Positions 1 to 10,670 of a stretch of DNA of 64,000 nt are shown in pieces. A model generated the notes under the pieces. That model ran no database searches. It was given only the letters and a program-made list of their open reading frames with translations, and had not been told where the DNA came from. Within the stretch, counting starts at the first letter, position 1. The number at the start of each line of letters is the position of its first letter. The position numbers were made by a program, and so were the translations under genes. The stretch spans positions 1 to 64,000 of the forward strand of contig NZ_WBSN01000013.1 in assembly GCF_009299475.1 (NCBI RefSeq). The letters run 5' to 3'. The DNA is from Bifidobacterium avesanii (GTDB taxonomy: Bacteria > Actinomycetota > Actinomycetes > Actinomycetales > Bifidobacteriaceae).

Positions 1-1
1 G

Positions 2-127
2 GGCTACGACGAGTTCCACGCGCGCCTGGCCGCCTACCTGTCCCATTACAATGGGACCCGTATCAAGAAGTCGCTGGGCTGGATGAGCCCGGTGCAATAC
101 CGCAGACACCTTGGGCTGGCGGTGTAG
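2..127 (+). CDS. IS3-family transposase, C-terminal end only
   Basis: The frame open from the window edge gives 41 residues ending in HLGLAV and a TAG stop. The segment YNGTRIKKSLGWMSPVQYR matches the conserved C-terminal end of IS3/IS150-type OrfB transposases (YN..R.....SP..YR), just after the DDE catalytic glutamate, which lies outside the window. The run just after the stop (about 128-155, gtccaagaaaaagtccgcac) has the look of an IS3 right inverted repeat, but the left end is not visible to confirm it. The rest of the element must lie to the left. Whether the full transposase is intact cannot be judged. Confidence 0.8.
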   Translation, partial: GYDEFHARLAAYLSHYNGTRIKKSLGWMSPVQYRRHLGLAV

Positions 128-910
128 TCGTCCAAGAAAAAGTCCGCACCCCCATTGGACGGCGCACGGCATTGGATCTGCTCAATTTGCGGATGGATGC
201 GCATGGATTGAGCGAATTCAGTGCGGCGCGAACTGATTGGGTCCTGCACGACATCGGATCCGCTCAATTTGCGAGGTTGGGTTGCTCGGATTGGGCTGAT
301 CGGTTCGGTATGGAACCGTTTGCCGGCATAGTGCCGGCATAGCGCGTCGGTTCCGGGCCGGCCGAGCGCGGCCATTGGGTTTGCCGTCGGCCGATCGTGG
401 TTTGCTGCCGGCCTGATGACAACGGAACGGCGACATTTCCATGGAGAAGGCCGGAATGCCGATGACGGCGATGAAAAATCCGTGCTTCCGTGGTCGGCCG
501 GTGATCCGCTGATCCGCATCCGTTTGCATCCGCGCCCATATGAGAGCCCATACGAGATGTGCGTTGCCGATATGTCCTGCGTATTGCCGATATGCGCCGT
601 CGAAGGCATGCCTGCGTCCGTTCCCGTACGCATACCTATTATTTTGCCCGGATGGCGGCGCTTGGCGTCAGTTTCCATATACGTATATATGAATCCGGAC
701 GCTTGGAGCGTGTCAGCGTCCCAATCCGTACGGGCCGATATTATTTCGCCCGCTTGGGTCGTCTCCGCGTCCGTTTTCGTACGGATGGATATTATTCCGG
801 CTGCGGCGAGCGGAATGTGCTTGATGCGATTGATGAGCTTGACGGATTGCCCGGATTCTGACCGGATCGGGCGACGGCGTCGGGCGGCCGGGACCAATCC
901 ACCCGGAAAT
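128..910. other. Gene-free region with degenerate palindrome repeats
   Basis: No frame here has a ribosome-binding site or family resemblance. Several long frames are open on both strands only because the sequence is internally repetitive with a period that is a multiple of three. The left part may include insertion-sequence end material; the right part carries the approximately 51-bp palindrome array annotated separately. Confidence 0.6.
536..800. repeat. Array of palindromes, ~51-bp period (array A)
   Basis: Short self-complementary cores occur at 625-630 (CGTACG), 677-688 (ATATACGTATAT), 727-732 (CGTACG) and 778-783 (CGTACG). Their centres average exactly 51 bp apart (55, 47, 51). Flanking words recur in register: TATTATT at 637, 739 and 790, and CCGG at 695 and 797. 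Earlier cores such as CATATG at 537-542 and CGATATG near 588 may be weaker units. The repeats make the frames on both strands look like 17-residue repeat proteins, but there is no start signal. Function unknown. Confidence 0.55.
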
Positions 911-946
911 GCAAAAGGCCGGAACCTTTGCGATTCCGGCCTTTCA
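911..946 (-). terminator. Intrinsic terminator downstream of tRNA-fMet
   Basis: AAAGGCCGGAA (914-924) pairs with TTCCGGCCTTT (934-944) around a 9-nt loop. Read on the minus strand, it lies directly 3' of the initiator tRNA and is followed by a short T-rich stretch, as expected of a Rho-independent terminator. Confidence 0.75.
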
Positions 947-948
947 AT

Positions 949-1025
949 TGGTAGCGGGGCATGGATTTGAACCATGGACCTCTGGGTTATGAGCCCAGCG
1001 AGCTACCGAGCTGCTCCACCCCGCG
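949..1025 (-). tRNA. Initiator tRNA-fMet (CAT)
   Basis: The reverse complement folds into a 77-nt tRNA starting CGCGGGG and ending CCCCGCT-ACCA, with CCA encoded. The anticodon arm CTGGGCTCATAACCCAG has anticodon CAT. The first acceptor pair is C1 opposite U72, which cannot pair, and the anticodon stem carries the GGG/CCC run; both are hallmarks of the bacterial initiator tRNA rather than elongator tRNA-Met. It is the only gene between the insertion-sequence end and metA. Confidence 0.95.
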
Positions 1026-1549
1026 TCGGCTTGTCTTGTTTCAGACAGCTCAACCTAAGATACGGGATGATTTGGGAAAGTCAAGCCGTCGGCGTGTATT
1101 CATCTGAGAGCGAACAATTACGGAAGGCGGGGACGAGAATGACATGAGCGGGCCGGACGGACGGAGGGCGTGAACGGAGGGTGCGGGCATCGGGCGTGAA
1201 TGGAAGGCGGGCGAGCAGCCAGGCGGGCGAGCAAGCCAGGCGGGTCACGGCGGGCAAGGGCGGGGACGGAGCCCCAAAGCTCCCGCCATCACGCGGCTCG
1301 AACGGTGACGCGAAAATCCATCCATGTGTAACGCACGCGTCCGTCCGCCCGCGCACACGCCACCATGCCGCAAACGTTCCAACCTGCGTTTTCGGGGCGT
1401 CAGGTTGGAACGAATGACGGATTGACGGATTGACGGACGTCGGATGGGCAGCCCCGGAGCTCCCGCTATCACGCGGCCCGATGATCGGCCATAAGCGCTT
1501 TCGATGGCCAACCGTCGCCTCCCGGGTGTCGCCCGGCCGCGCGTGTTGT
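1026..1549. other. Gene-free region upstream of metA
   Basis: No convincing gene. Contents: a short tandem repeat of the type AGGCGGGCGAGCAGCC around 1205-1250; a direct repeat (consensus AGCCCCRRAGCTCCCGC) at about 1268-1300 and 1448-1480, roughly 180 bp apart; and one copy of the 40-nt TCGTTCCAA hairpin family at 1374-1413. A partial palindrome AAGCGCTTTC lies near 1495. Confidence 0.5.
1374..1413. repeat. 40-nt hairpin, TCGTTCCAA family (copy 1)
   Basis: ACGTTCCAACCTG at the left pairs with CAGGTTGGAACGA at the right, giving a 40-nt hairpin. The same 40-nt unit, with conserved arms and a variable loop, occurs six more times in the window (10368, 10451, 34755, 34816, 39855, 39938), always in gene-free DNA. 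Confidence 0.75.
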
Positions 1550-1555
1550 CATAAT
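1550..1555 (+). promoter_or_regulatory. -10 box of metA, suggesting a leaderless mRNA
   Basis: CATAAT ends 7 nt before the ATG at 1563, so transcription would begin at or next to the start codon. This fits the lack of a usable Shine-Dalgarno site for that ATG (GGGGAG is only one base away). The -35 region is poor. Inference from position only. Confidence 0.5.
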
Positions 1556-1562
1556 GGGGAGT

Positions 1563-2603
1563 ATGCCTATCAAGATCCCCAGCGGCCTGCCGGCCAGAGA
1601 CATCCTCGACTCGGAGCGCATCTTCGCGCTTGAGAAGCCCGAGGCGGAGCGTCAGCGCGTCCGCCCGCTCAAACTGGTGATCCTGAACCTCATGCCCAAG
1701 AAGATCGAGACGGAGACGCAGCTGCTGCGCCTCATCTCCAAGTCGCCGCTGCAGGTGGAGATCGACTTCATGAAGACCTCCACGCACGAGGCCACGCATG
1801 TGAGCGCCGACCATCTGGTGAAGTTCTACGAGAATCTGGATGCGTTCCGCGACAACTACTACGACGGCTTCGTGGTGACCGGCGCGCCGGTGGAGCACAT
1901 GCCGTTCGAGGAGGTGGACTACTGGGACGAGTTCAAGCGGATCCTCGACTGGGCGTCCACGCACGTGTTCTCCACCATCTACCTGTGCTGGGGCGCCATG
2001 GGCGCGCTGTACTACCGCTACGGCGTGCATAAGCGCGACCTGCCCGAGAAGATCTTCGGCGTGTTCCCGCAGTACCTGCAGGACGAGTACTGCTTCCTGA
2101 CCAACGGCTTCGACGAGATCGCCCTCCAGCCCCACTCGCGCCTCGCCGGCGTGGACGAGGACGACGTGCGCGCCAACCCGGACCTCCAGATCCTCACGTG
2201 GGGGCCGCAGTCCGGCCCCGGCCTCATCGCCACGCGCGACTTCTCCGAGGTGTTCGCGCTGGGCCACTGGGAGTACGGCAAGTACACGCTCGCGGAGGAG
2301 TACGAGCGCGACATGAAGAAGGGCATGACCAACGTGCCCTTCCCGAAGAACTACTTCCCGCACGACGATCCCTCGCTGGAGCCCCTGTTCGCGTGGCGCG
2401 CGCACGCCAACCTGCTGTGGCGCAACTGGCTCAACTGGGTCTACCAGACCACGCCGTACGACCTGACCGAGGTGCCGCGCCTGCGCGCCGAGAAGAGGCT
2501 CGGGACCGATCGCTCGATCCGCCACGAGCCCGGCGGCCCGCGCTCCGACGACTACCGCCCGCTGCTCACCGACGGCTACGGGCTCGTCCCGCACGGGGCC
2601 TGA
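1563..2603 (+). CDS. metA: Homoserine O-acyltransferase (predicted acetyltransferase)
   Basis: MetA-family enzyme that acylates the gamma-hydroxyl of homoserine, the first committed step of methionine synthesis. The protein is 346 residues and starts MPIKIPSGLPA, colinear with the family start; an ATG at 1554 would add three residues. The catalytic cysteine is Cys142 (YLCWG) and the His/Glu pair of GHWEYG is His235/Glu237, the same numbering as E. coli MetA. Residue 111 is Glu (GAPVEH). In this family Glu111 has been tied to acetyl-CoA use and Gly111 to succinyl-CoA, so O-acetylhomoserine is the predicted product despite the usual succinyl name. It stands alone with a probable leaderless promoter. 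Homoserine comes from hom at 24.1 kb. Confidence 0.93.
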   Translation: MPIKIPSGLPARDILDSERIFALEKPEAERQRVRPLKLVILNLMPKKIETETQLLRLISKSPLQVEIDFMKTSTHEATHVSADHLVKFYENLDAFRDNYYDGFVVTGAPVEHMPFEEVDYWDEFKRILDWASTHVFSTIYLCWGAMGALYYRYGVHKRDLPEKIFGVFPQYLQDEYCFLTNGFDEIALQPHSRLAGVDEDDVRANPDLQILTWGPQSGPGLIATRDFSEVFALGHWEYGKYTLAEEYERDMKKGMTNVPFPKNYFPHDDPSLEPLFAWRAHANLLWRNWLNWVYQTTPYDLTEVPRLRAEKRLGTDRSIRHEPGGPRSDDYRPLLTDGYGLVPHGA

Positions 2604-2950
2604 CGGGTACGGCCCAGGGCGGCGCAACCCGCGCAGCCGTCCCCGCAACCCCACCCGCGAACGCACGAGGAGGTGTGACCTGCATCCCGACATCGCACAG
2701 CGGAAATGTTTGATTAGCTGTGTGTGTCCGCATTGTGGACGCATGATGGACCGAAATCGGCGCGTTCACATGACCCGGTCCGAATGCGGGCGTAAACCAT
2801 ACCGAAGGCTTGAGAAGCCGGCACTGTGAGCGTTCACGAAATGTGGCGCGCCGACGGAGCCCAGCACGGGCAACGCGTGGCGGGTCAAAGTAACGATTCC
2901 GTCACACACACCGGGCCGGCTGGGGCTATATTGAGTGATGTTTGAGTTAG
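2604..2950. other. Intergenic region, probable atp operon promoter region
   Basis: No gene. It must hold the promoter of the ATP synthase operon, since no atpI-like gene precedes atpB. TATATT at 2927-2932 is a possible -10 box but has no good -35. The feature that stands out is the LacI-type palindrome at 2822-2838. Confidence 0.45.
2822..2838. promoter_or_regulatory. LacI-type operator candidate upstream of atpB
   Basis: CACTGTGAGCGTTCACG contains the near-perfect palindrome GTGAGCGTTCAC, the form of LacI-family operators with a central CG. A 17-bp site identical except for one base lies at 21037-21053 in front of another gene, which supports recognition by the same regulator. Its position, about 125 bp before atpB, would link ATP synthase expression to carbohydrate control. 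The regulator is not identified. Confidence 0.5.
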
Positions 2951-2963
2951 AAGGAGGTACGAG

Positions 2964-3773
2964 ATGACAGGTGCGCTGAGTCTCGCGACCGCTGCGAGCA
3001 CGCTGGCGGACTTTGAAGTTCCATCGATTGACGACTTCCTGCCTGACGCGTTCGTCTTCCAGGGCACCCCGTTCGCCATCAACCGCATCGTCATGGTGCG
3101 TCTGATCGCCACCGTGGTCCTGCTGCTCGTCTTCGGCATCACCGCCAAGCGTGCCAAGCTCATCCCGGGCCGCTGGCAGGGCGCCGTGGAGTGGCTGCTG
3201 GAATTCGTGCGCAACAACATCGTCTACGAGGTCATGGGCTCGGAACGCGGCCGCCGCTACGTGCCGATGATCACCACGATCTTCATGACGATCCTCGTGT
3301 TCAACATCTGCGGCATCATCCCCGGCATGAACATCGCGGCCACCGCCACGATCATGATGCCGGTGTTCTTCGCGCTGTGGACGTTCGTGCAGTACTGGAT
3401 CGCCGCATGCAAGGGCAAGGGCCTCGGCAAGTTCCTCAAGGACGAGCTGCTACCCGCCGGCGTGCCGATCCCGGTCTACGTGATCCTCGCCCCGATGCAG
3501 CTCATCGACATCGTGCTCATCCGCCCGGCGTCCCTGGCCATCCGACTCTTCGCGAACATGATGGCCGGCCACCTGATCGTGGCGCTGTGCTTCTCCGCCA
3601 CGCAGTTCTTCCTCATCGAGGCGCACAACGCCCTCGCGGCGTTCGGCGTGGTCACCTTCGCGTTCGGCTTCGTGATGACCCTGTTCGAGGCGTTCGTCGC
3701 CGCCCTGCAGGCGTTCATCTTCGCCACGCTGAGCTGCGTGTACATCAACCTGAGCTACCCCGAGGAAGACTAA
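2964..3773 (+). CDS. atpB: ATP synthase Fo subunit a
   Basis: Integral membrane subunit a, which forms the proton half-channels beside the c ring. It is 269 residues with about five to six hydrophobic helices. The essential arginine lies in SLAIRLFANMMAGH (Arg194), facing the c-ring carboxylate. A strong site AGAAGGAGG (about 2951-2959) precedes the ATG. It is the first gene of the eight-gene operon atpBEFHAGDC. No atpI is seen upstream. Confidence 0.97.
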   Translation: MTGALSLATAASTLADFEVPSIDDFLPDAFVFQGTPFAINRIVMVRLIATVVLLLVFGITAKRAKLIPGRWQGAVEWLLEFVRNNIVYEVMGSERGRRYVPMITTIFMTILVFNICGIIPGMNIAATATIMMPVFFALWTFVQYWIAACKGKGLGKFLKDELLPAGVPIPVYVILAPMQLIDIVLIRPASLAIRLFANMMAGHLIVALCFSATQFFLIEAHNALAAFGVVTFAFGFVMTLFEAFVAALQAFIFATLSCVYINLSYPEED

Positions 3774-3784
3774 TCCCCGGGTAG

Positions 3785-4078
<294 letters not shown>

Positions 4079-4141
4079 TCCGTCCGGCGTAACGGCATAA
4101 CAACCCCAAGCCCAAGACGAATCACCTGAAAGGAGGCGGAT

Positions 4142-4672
4142 ATGGAGACATTGGCAGAAACCCAGGGCATTGACCTGTTCCTCCCGAAGACCTTCGACAT
4201 CTTCTGGAGCGCGGTCATCCTCGTGATCGTCGCCATTTTCTTCTACAAGTTCTTCCTGCCCAAGTTCCAGAGCATCTTCGACGAGCGCGCGGCCAAGATC
4301 GAAGGCGGCATCGCCAAGGCCGAGCAGGCCCAGAAGGAAGCCGACGCGGCCAAGGAGAAGTACGAGTCCCAGCTGAGCAACGCCCGCGTCGAGGCGGCCA
4401 AGATCCGCGACGACGCCCGTGCCGAGGCCTCGCACATCATCGCCGACGCCCGTTCCCGCGCCGAGTCCGAAGCGGCTCAGGTCACCGCGAACGCCCAGCG
4501 TTCCATCGCGTCCCAGCAGCAGCAGGCCCTGGTCAGCCTCAAGGGCGAAGTCGGCGTCATCGCCACCGCCTTGGCCGGCAAGATCCTCGGCGCCAAGCTG
4601 CAGGACGCCGATGTGCAGTCGTCCATGATCGATTCGCTCATCGACGACATCGACAAGGACCAGGCCGCGTGA
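4142..4672 (+). CDS. atpF: ATP synthase Fo subunit b
   Basis: Peripheral-stalk subunit of 176 residues: one N-terminal membrane helix (about residues 15-38) followed by a long charged Ala/Lys/Glu-rich coiled coil that dimerises and binds delta. The ribosome-binding site AAAGGAGGCG is close to ideal. Length is normal. It is not fused to the delta subunit, unlike the mycobacterial b-delta fusion. Confidence 0.96.
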   Translation: METLAETQGIDLFLPKTFDIFWSAVILVIVAIFFYKFFLPKFQSIFDERAAKIEGGIAKAEQAQKEADAAKEKYESQLSNARVEAAKIRDDARAEASHIIADARSRAESEAAQVTANAQRSIASQQQQALVSLKGEVGVIATALAGKILGAKLQDADVQSSMIDSLIDDIDKDQAA

Positions 4673-4712
4673 CCGGCCCAATCACAGCACGAATCCAAGT
4701 CAAGGAGGTGAC

Positions 4713-5531
4713 ATGCAAGGAGAGGCTTCACTGATCGCGGACCGCGAGTCCCGCGACAGTTTTGCGCCCAAGCTCCGGGCCGCCGGTCTGGAGAACGAGC
4801 GCATTTACCAGGAGCTGTTCAGCTTCACCGGGCTGCTTGACCAGAACAAGCGTCTGCAGCGCGCGCTGAGCGATCCTTCACGTCCCGTCGAGGACAAGGC
4901 CAAGCTGGTGGACGACCTGCTTCAGGGCAAGGCGCACCCGCTGACCGTCGATATCCTGCATGATGTGGTGGGCCGCCGCTGGAGCCGCATGAGCCATCTG
5001 GGCAACGCGGTGGAGGATTTCGGCGTGGACTCCGTGATGTACCTCGCGGACGCCCGCGGCGTGACCCTGCGCGTCTCGATCGAGCTCGCGCAGCTGCACT
5101 CCGCGTTCCTCGCGCTGCCGCAGGTGCGTTCCAAGCTCTCGGATCCCTACACCCCCGAAGCCGACCGCGTGGCCTTCCTCAAGGCCGTGCTCGCCGGGCA
5201 GAAGCTTGATCCGGTCACCGAGATCCTGGCCATCCACGCGACGCGCGCCCTGCGCAATCGCCGCTACCTGACCATCATCCAGTGGCTCATCAACAAGCTG
5301 TCGAGGCACATGGGCGAGACGATGGTCACCGTGACGACGGCCGTGCCGCTGGCCGGCGAGCAGATCAAGCGTCTGACCGCTACCTACACGGCGAAGCTGG
5401 GACGCCCGGTGCACATCAACTCCGTGGTGGATCCGGCGGTCATGGGCGGCATGCGCGTCCAGTACGGCTCGGAAGTCACCGACCACACAGTGGTCGCTCA
5501 GCTGCAGCGCCTCAAGCGCACGGTCGGCTGA
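4713..5531 (+). CDS. atpH: ATP synthase F1 subunit delta, extended form
   Basis: OSCP/delta subunit that ties the peripheral stalk to the top of F1. At 272 residues it is about 90 longer than the E. coli protein. The C-terminal OSCP signature is clear (VVDPAVMGGMRVQYGSEV, about residues 233-250). The extra length lies in the N-terminal and middle parts, as in other actinobacterial delta proteins. AAGGAGGTGAC precedes the ATG. It lies between b and alpha as usual. Confidence 0.94.
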   Translation: MQGEASLIADRESRDSFAPKLRAAGLENERIYQELFSFTGLLDQNKRLQRALSDPSRPVEDKAKLVDDLLQGKAHPLTVDILHDVVGRRWSRMSHLGNAVEDFGVDSVMYLADARGVTLRVSIELAQLHSAFLALPQVRSKLSDPYTPEADRVAFLKAVLAGQKLDPVTEILAIHATRALRNRRYLTIIQWLINKLSRHMGETMVTVTTAVPLAGEQIKRLTATYTAKLGRPVHINSVVDPAVMGGMRVQYGSEVTDHTVVAQLQRLKRTVG

Positions 5532-5570
5532 CGCGACGAGAAGGATTTTTATCAACAATAAGGAGTGATC

Positions 5571-7214
5571 ATGGCAGAATTAACCATTGATCCCGCCACG
5601 ATACGCAAGGCGCTCGACGATTTCGTCGATTCGTACAAGCCGTCGGGCACTCCCACTCAGGAAGTGGGCTATGTGGCCACGGCCGGCGACGGCATTGCGC
5701 ACGTGACGGGACTGCCTGGTTGCATGGCCAACGAGCTGCTCACCTTCGAGGACGGCACGCTTGGCCTGGCGTTCAACCTTGACGCCCGCGAGATCGGCGT
5801 GGTTATCCTCGGCGACTTCGCTGGCATCGAGGAGGGCCAGGAAGTGCGTCGTACCGGCGAGGTGCTGTCCGTGCCCGTCGGCGATGGATACCTCGGGCGT
5901 ACCGTGAACCCGCTGGGCGAGCCCATCGATGGCCTCGGCGAGATCAAGACGGAAGGCCGCCGCATCCTGGAGGCTCAGGCCCCCGACGTGATGCACCGCC
6001 ATCCGGTCGATGAGCCGCTGTCCACCGGCCTCAAGGCCATCGACGCCATGACGCCGATCGGCCGCGGCCAGCGCCAGCTCATCATCGGCGACCGCCAGAC
6101 CGGCAAGACCGCCATCGCGATCGATACGATCATCAACCAGAAGGCGAACTGGGAGTCCGGCGACCCGAAGAAGCAGGTGCGTTGCATCTACGTGGCGATC
6201 GGCCAGAAGGGTTCGACCATCGCCTCGGTGCGCCAGAGCCTCGAGGACGCGGGCGCCATGGAGTACACCACCATCGTGGCCTCCCCGGCCTCCGACTCCG
6301 CCGGCTTCAAGTACATCGCCCCGTACACCGGCTCGGCCATCGGCCAGCACTGGATGTACCACGGCAAGCACGTGCTCATCGTCTTCGACGATCTGTCGAA
6401 GCAGGCCGAAGCCTACCGTTCGATCTCGCTGCTGCTGCGTCGTCCGCCAGGGCGCGAGGCGTACCCGGGCGACGTCTTCTACCTGCATTCGCGTCTGCTG
6501 GAACGCTGCGCGAAGGTGTCCGACGATCTGGGCGGCGGTTCCATGACCGGCCTGCCGATCATCGAGACCAAGGCGAACGACGTCTCCGCGTACATTCCGA
6601 CCAACGTGATCTCCATCACCGACGGCCAGATCTTCCTGCAGTCCGATCTGTTCAACGCCAACCAGCGCCCGGCCGTGGACGTGGGCATCTCCGTGTCCCG
6701 AGTCGGCGGCGCGGCGCAGACCAAGGCGCTCAAGAAGGTCTCCGGCACGCTGAAGATCTCGCTGGCGCAGTACCGCTCGCTGGAGTCCTTCGCGATGTTC
6801 GCGTCCGATCTGGACGCGGCCTCCAAGGCCCAGCTGGCCCGTGGCGCGCGTCTGACCGAGCTGCTCAAGCAGCCGCAGTTCTCCCCGTACTCGATGGAGC
6901 AGGAGGTGGCCTCCGTGTGGGCCGGCACCCACGGCAAGCTCGACGACCTCGAGATCGCCGACGTGCTCCCGTTCGAGCACGGCATGCTGGACTACCTGGA
7001 GCACAACACCGACATCCTCAAGACGATCCGCGAGACCGGCGACTTCACGGCCGACACCGAGAAGGCGCTGGACAAGGCGATCGAGGAGTACCGCACCACG
7101 TACGTGTCCGTCTCCGGCAAGCCGCTGGTCGACAAGAAGCCCGCGGTGGACCCGCGCGCCGAGGTCGAGCAGGAGAAGCTCGTCGCCGACAAGAAGTCCA
7201 AGGGAGCTCAGTAA
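5571..7214 (+). CDS. atpA: ATP synthase F1 subunit alpha
   Basis: Non-catalytic nucleotide-binding subunit of the alpha3beta3 hexamer, 547 residues. The P-loop GDRQTGKT is at residues 173-180. [20 protein letters not shown] and [10 protein letters not shown] match the alpha C-terminal region. The ATG at 5571 was chosen because AAGGAG (5560-5565) lies at good spacing; an upstream in-frame GTG at 5565 overlaps that site. The C-terminal tail after about residue 510 is Lys/Glu-rich and longer than in E. coli. Confidence 0.97.
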   Translation: MAELTIDPATIRKALDDFVDSYKPSGTPTQEVGYVATAGDGIAHVTGLPGCMANELLTFEDGTLGLAFNLDAREIGVVILGDFAGIEEGQEVRRTGEVLSVPVGDGYLGRTVNPLGEPIDGLGEIKTEGRRILEAQAPDVMHRHPVDEPLSTGLKAIDAMTPIGRGQRQLIIGDRQTGKTAIAIDTIINQKANWESGDPKKQVRCIYVAIGQKGSTIASVRQSLEDAGAMEYTTIVASPASDSAGFKYIAPYTGSAIGQHWMYHGKHVLIVFDDLSKQAEAYRSISLLLRRPPGREAYPGDVFYLHSRLLERCAKVSDDLGGGSMTGLPIIETKANDVSAYIPTNVISITDGQIFLQSDLFNANQRPAVDVGISVSRVGGAAQTKALKKVSGTLKISLAQYRSLESFAMFASDLDAASKAQLARGARLTELLKQPQFSPYSMEQEVASVWAGTHGKLDDLEIADVLPFEHGMLDYLEHNTDILKTIRETGDFTADTEKALDKAIEEYRTTYVSVSGKPLVDKKPAVDPRAEVEQEKLVADKKSKGAQ

Positions 7215-7217
7215 GCC

Positions 7218-9621
<2,404 letters not shown>

Positions 9622-9622
<1 letters not shown>

Positions 9623-9915
9623 TGGCCGCCGAGAAAACCACGATGCAGGTGACGATCGTCGCCTCCGACCGTCCGGTGTGGTCGGGGCTGGCGGCGAGCG
9701 TGACCGTGCCCGCCTCCGAAGGCGGCATGGGCATTCTGCCGAATCATGAGCCCGTGCTCGTCGTCGTCAACTCCGGCCAAGTGGTCGTGACGGACGCCGA
9801 GGGCGCCCGCCACGGCTTCAACGTGGAGGACGGCTTCGTGGCCTTCGACTCGAATAAGCTCACCGTGGCGGTGGAGCACTGCTCCGACGAGGTGAGCGCC
9901 GAACAGGCCGCGTGA
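9622..9915 (+). CDS. atpC: ATP synthase F1 subunit epsilon, short form
   Basis: The 97-residue protein covers only the N-terminal beta-sandwich that binds gamma and the c ring (ASVTVPASEGGMGILPNHEPVLV). The C-terminal two-helix hairpin that inhibits ATP hydrolysis in E. coli (about 139 residues there) is missing. Other actinobacterial epsilon subunits are also short, so this is probably normal here. It implies that inhibition of reverse ATPase activity does not use the extended epsilon. TGA of atpD and ATG of atpC overlap (TGATG). Confidence 0.94.
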
Positions 9916-9957
9916 TCTTGTGATCGCGTGATCTTGTGATCGCTTGATCGCGGGATC
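9914..9957. repeat. 8-bp tandem repeat with GATC every 8 bp
   Basis: GATC occurs at 9914, 9922, 9930, 9938, 9946 and 9954, exactly every 8 bp, within units of the type GTGATCNN. The array starts inside the stop codon of atpC and ends before the operon terminator. Confidence 0.85.
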
Positions 9958-9980
9958 CGGCCCAACGGCAATCCGCTTGC

Positions 9981-10028
9981 AGGGCGGGTGCGGAACTTTC
10001 CGTTTTCGTGAAGTTCCGCACCCGCCCT
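9981..10028 (+). terminator. Strong intrinsic terminator of the atp operon
   Basis: AGGGCGGGTGCGGAACTT (9981-9998) pairs perfectly with AAGTTCCGCACCCGCCCT (10011-10028) around a 12-nt loop, followed by TTTCGC. It is the first strong hairpin after atpC and probably ends the operon transcript. Confidence 0.85.
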
Positions 10029-10111
10029 TTCGCATATTTGCGTGCCATGTCTTCCGCTCGCCCGTCTGTCCGTGCGTCTGTCCGTGTGCCGTCTCCGCGC
10101 CGGTTCTCCTC

Positions 10112-10344
10112 CGTATACGCGTATACGTTCCGGACGCCGTGGATGCGGTTTCGGCGTCATTTGCGTATACGCGTATACGCGGAGTGCGTGCACAGACCGC
10201 TTCCGGCGTCGTGGGCGTATACGCGTATACGCTGCCTGCGCTGTGCGGGGTGTTCCGACGTCTCCGCCGTATACGCGTATACGGAAGGTTGTTGGATCAC
10301 AAGTTCGCCTACGTGGTCGTGCTGCTGCCGTATGCGCGCATACG
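10112..10344. repeat. Five 16-bp perfect palindromes, 52-bp period (array B)
   Basis: CGTATACGCGTATACG occurs at 10112-10127, 10164-10179, 10216-10231 and 10268-10283, exactly 52 bp apart. A fifth unit, CGTATGCGCGCATACG, lies at 10329-10344 (61 bp on). The fifth differs by symmetrical changes that keep it perfectly palindromic. The 36-bp spacers share only a loose TTCCGGCGTC-like segment. No frame here looks coding. It fills most of the gap between the atp terminator and nucS. Confidence 0.9.
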
Positions 10345-10367
10345 GAAGGTTGGCGTTTTTCGGTCGA

Positions 10368-10490
10368 TCGTTCCAATCTGTGCCCCGAAATTCGCAGGTT
10401 GGAACGATCAACGGCAAAATTGCTTCCAAATGGCCGTGTTTTCCCGTCATTCGTTCCAACCTATGTTTTTGCGGGCACAGGTTGGAACGA
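10368..10490. repeat. Pair of 40-nt TCGTTCCAA hairpins, 83 bp apart
   Basis: Two 40-nt hairpins, 10368-10407 and 10451-10490, each start with TCGTTCCAA and end with TTGGAACGA. Their starts are 83 bp apart, the same as the pair at 39855/39938. Arms are conserved among all seven copies in the window, while loops vary. Confidence 0.85.
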
Positions 10491-10632
10491 ATGTCGGATG
10501 TGGTGGCGGGTGATGACGTGTGGCGGCATCGGTGACGGGTGCAGCAACGGGTGTGGTGACAGGTGATGACGTGCAGTGGCGTCGGTGGCGGATGTGCGGC
10601 GGCGGGCGTCGGCGGCTTGCGAACGGCGCAGA
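10491..10632. other. Gene-free stretch before nucS
   Basis: Degenerate GGTGATGACGTG-type short repeats (about 10510-10590) and otherwise nothing recognisable. With the arrays before it, this completes the 755-bp gap between atpC and nucS. Confidence 0.4.
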
Positions 10633-10662
10633 TTGGCGTTTGACGGACGCGTACGCTAGGGT
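10633..10662 (+). promoter_or_regulatory. Probable nucS promoter
   Basis: TTGGCG (10633-10638), an 18-bp spacer and TAGGGT (10657-10662) lie just before the GTG at 10671, so the mRNA leader would be nearly absent. No Shine-Dalgarno site is needed or clearly present. Confidence 0.45.
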
Positions 10663-10670
10663 GAGGGCTC

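Noticed and set aside
46-975. A 309-codon minus-strand frame with 17-residue repeats near the insertion-sequence end
   Set aside because: The repeats follow from a 51-bp DNA period, frames on both strands are open, the frame overlaps the transposase end and the tRNA terminator, and no binding site is present.
10112-10344. CRISPR array (16-bp repeats, 36-bp spacers)
   Set aside because: Repeats are too short and are perfect palindromes, spacers resemble each other in part, the last unit is off-period, and no cas gene is near.
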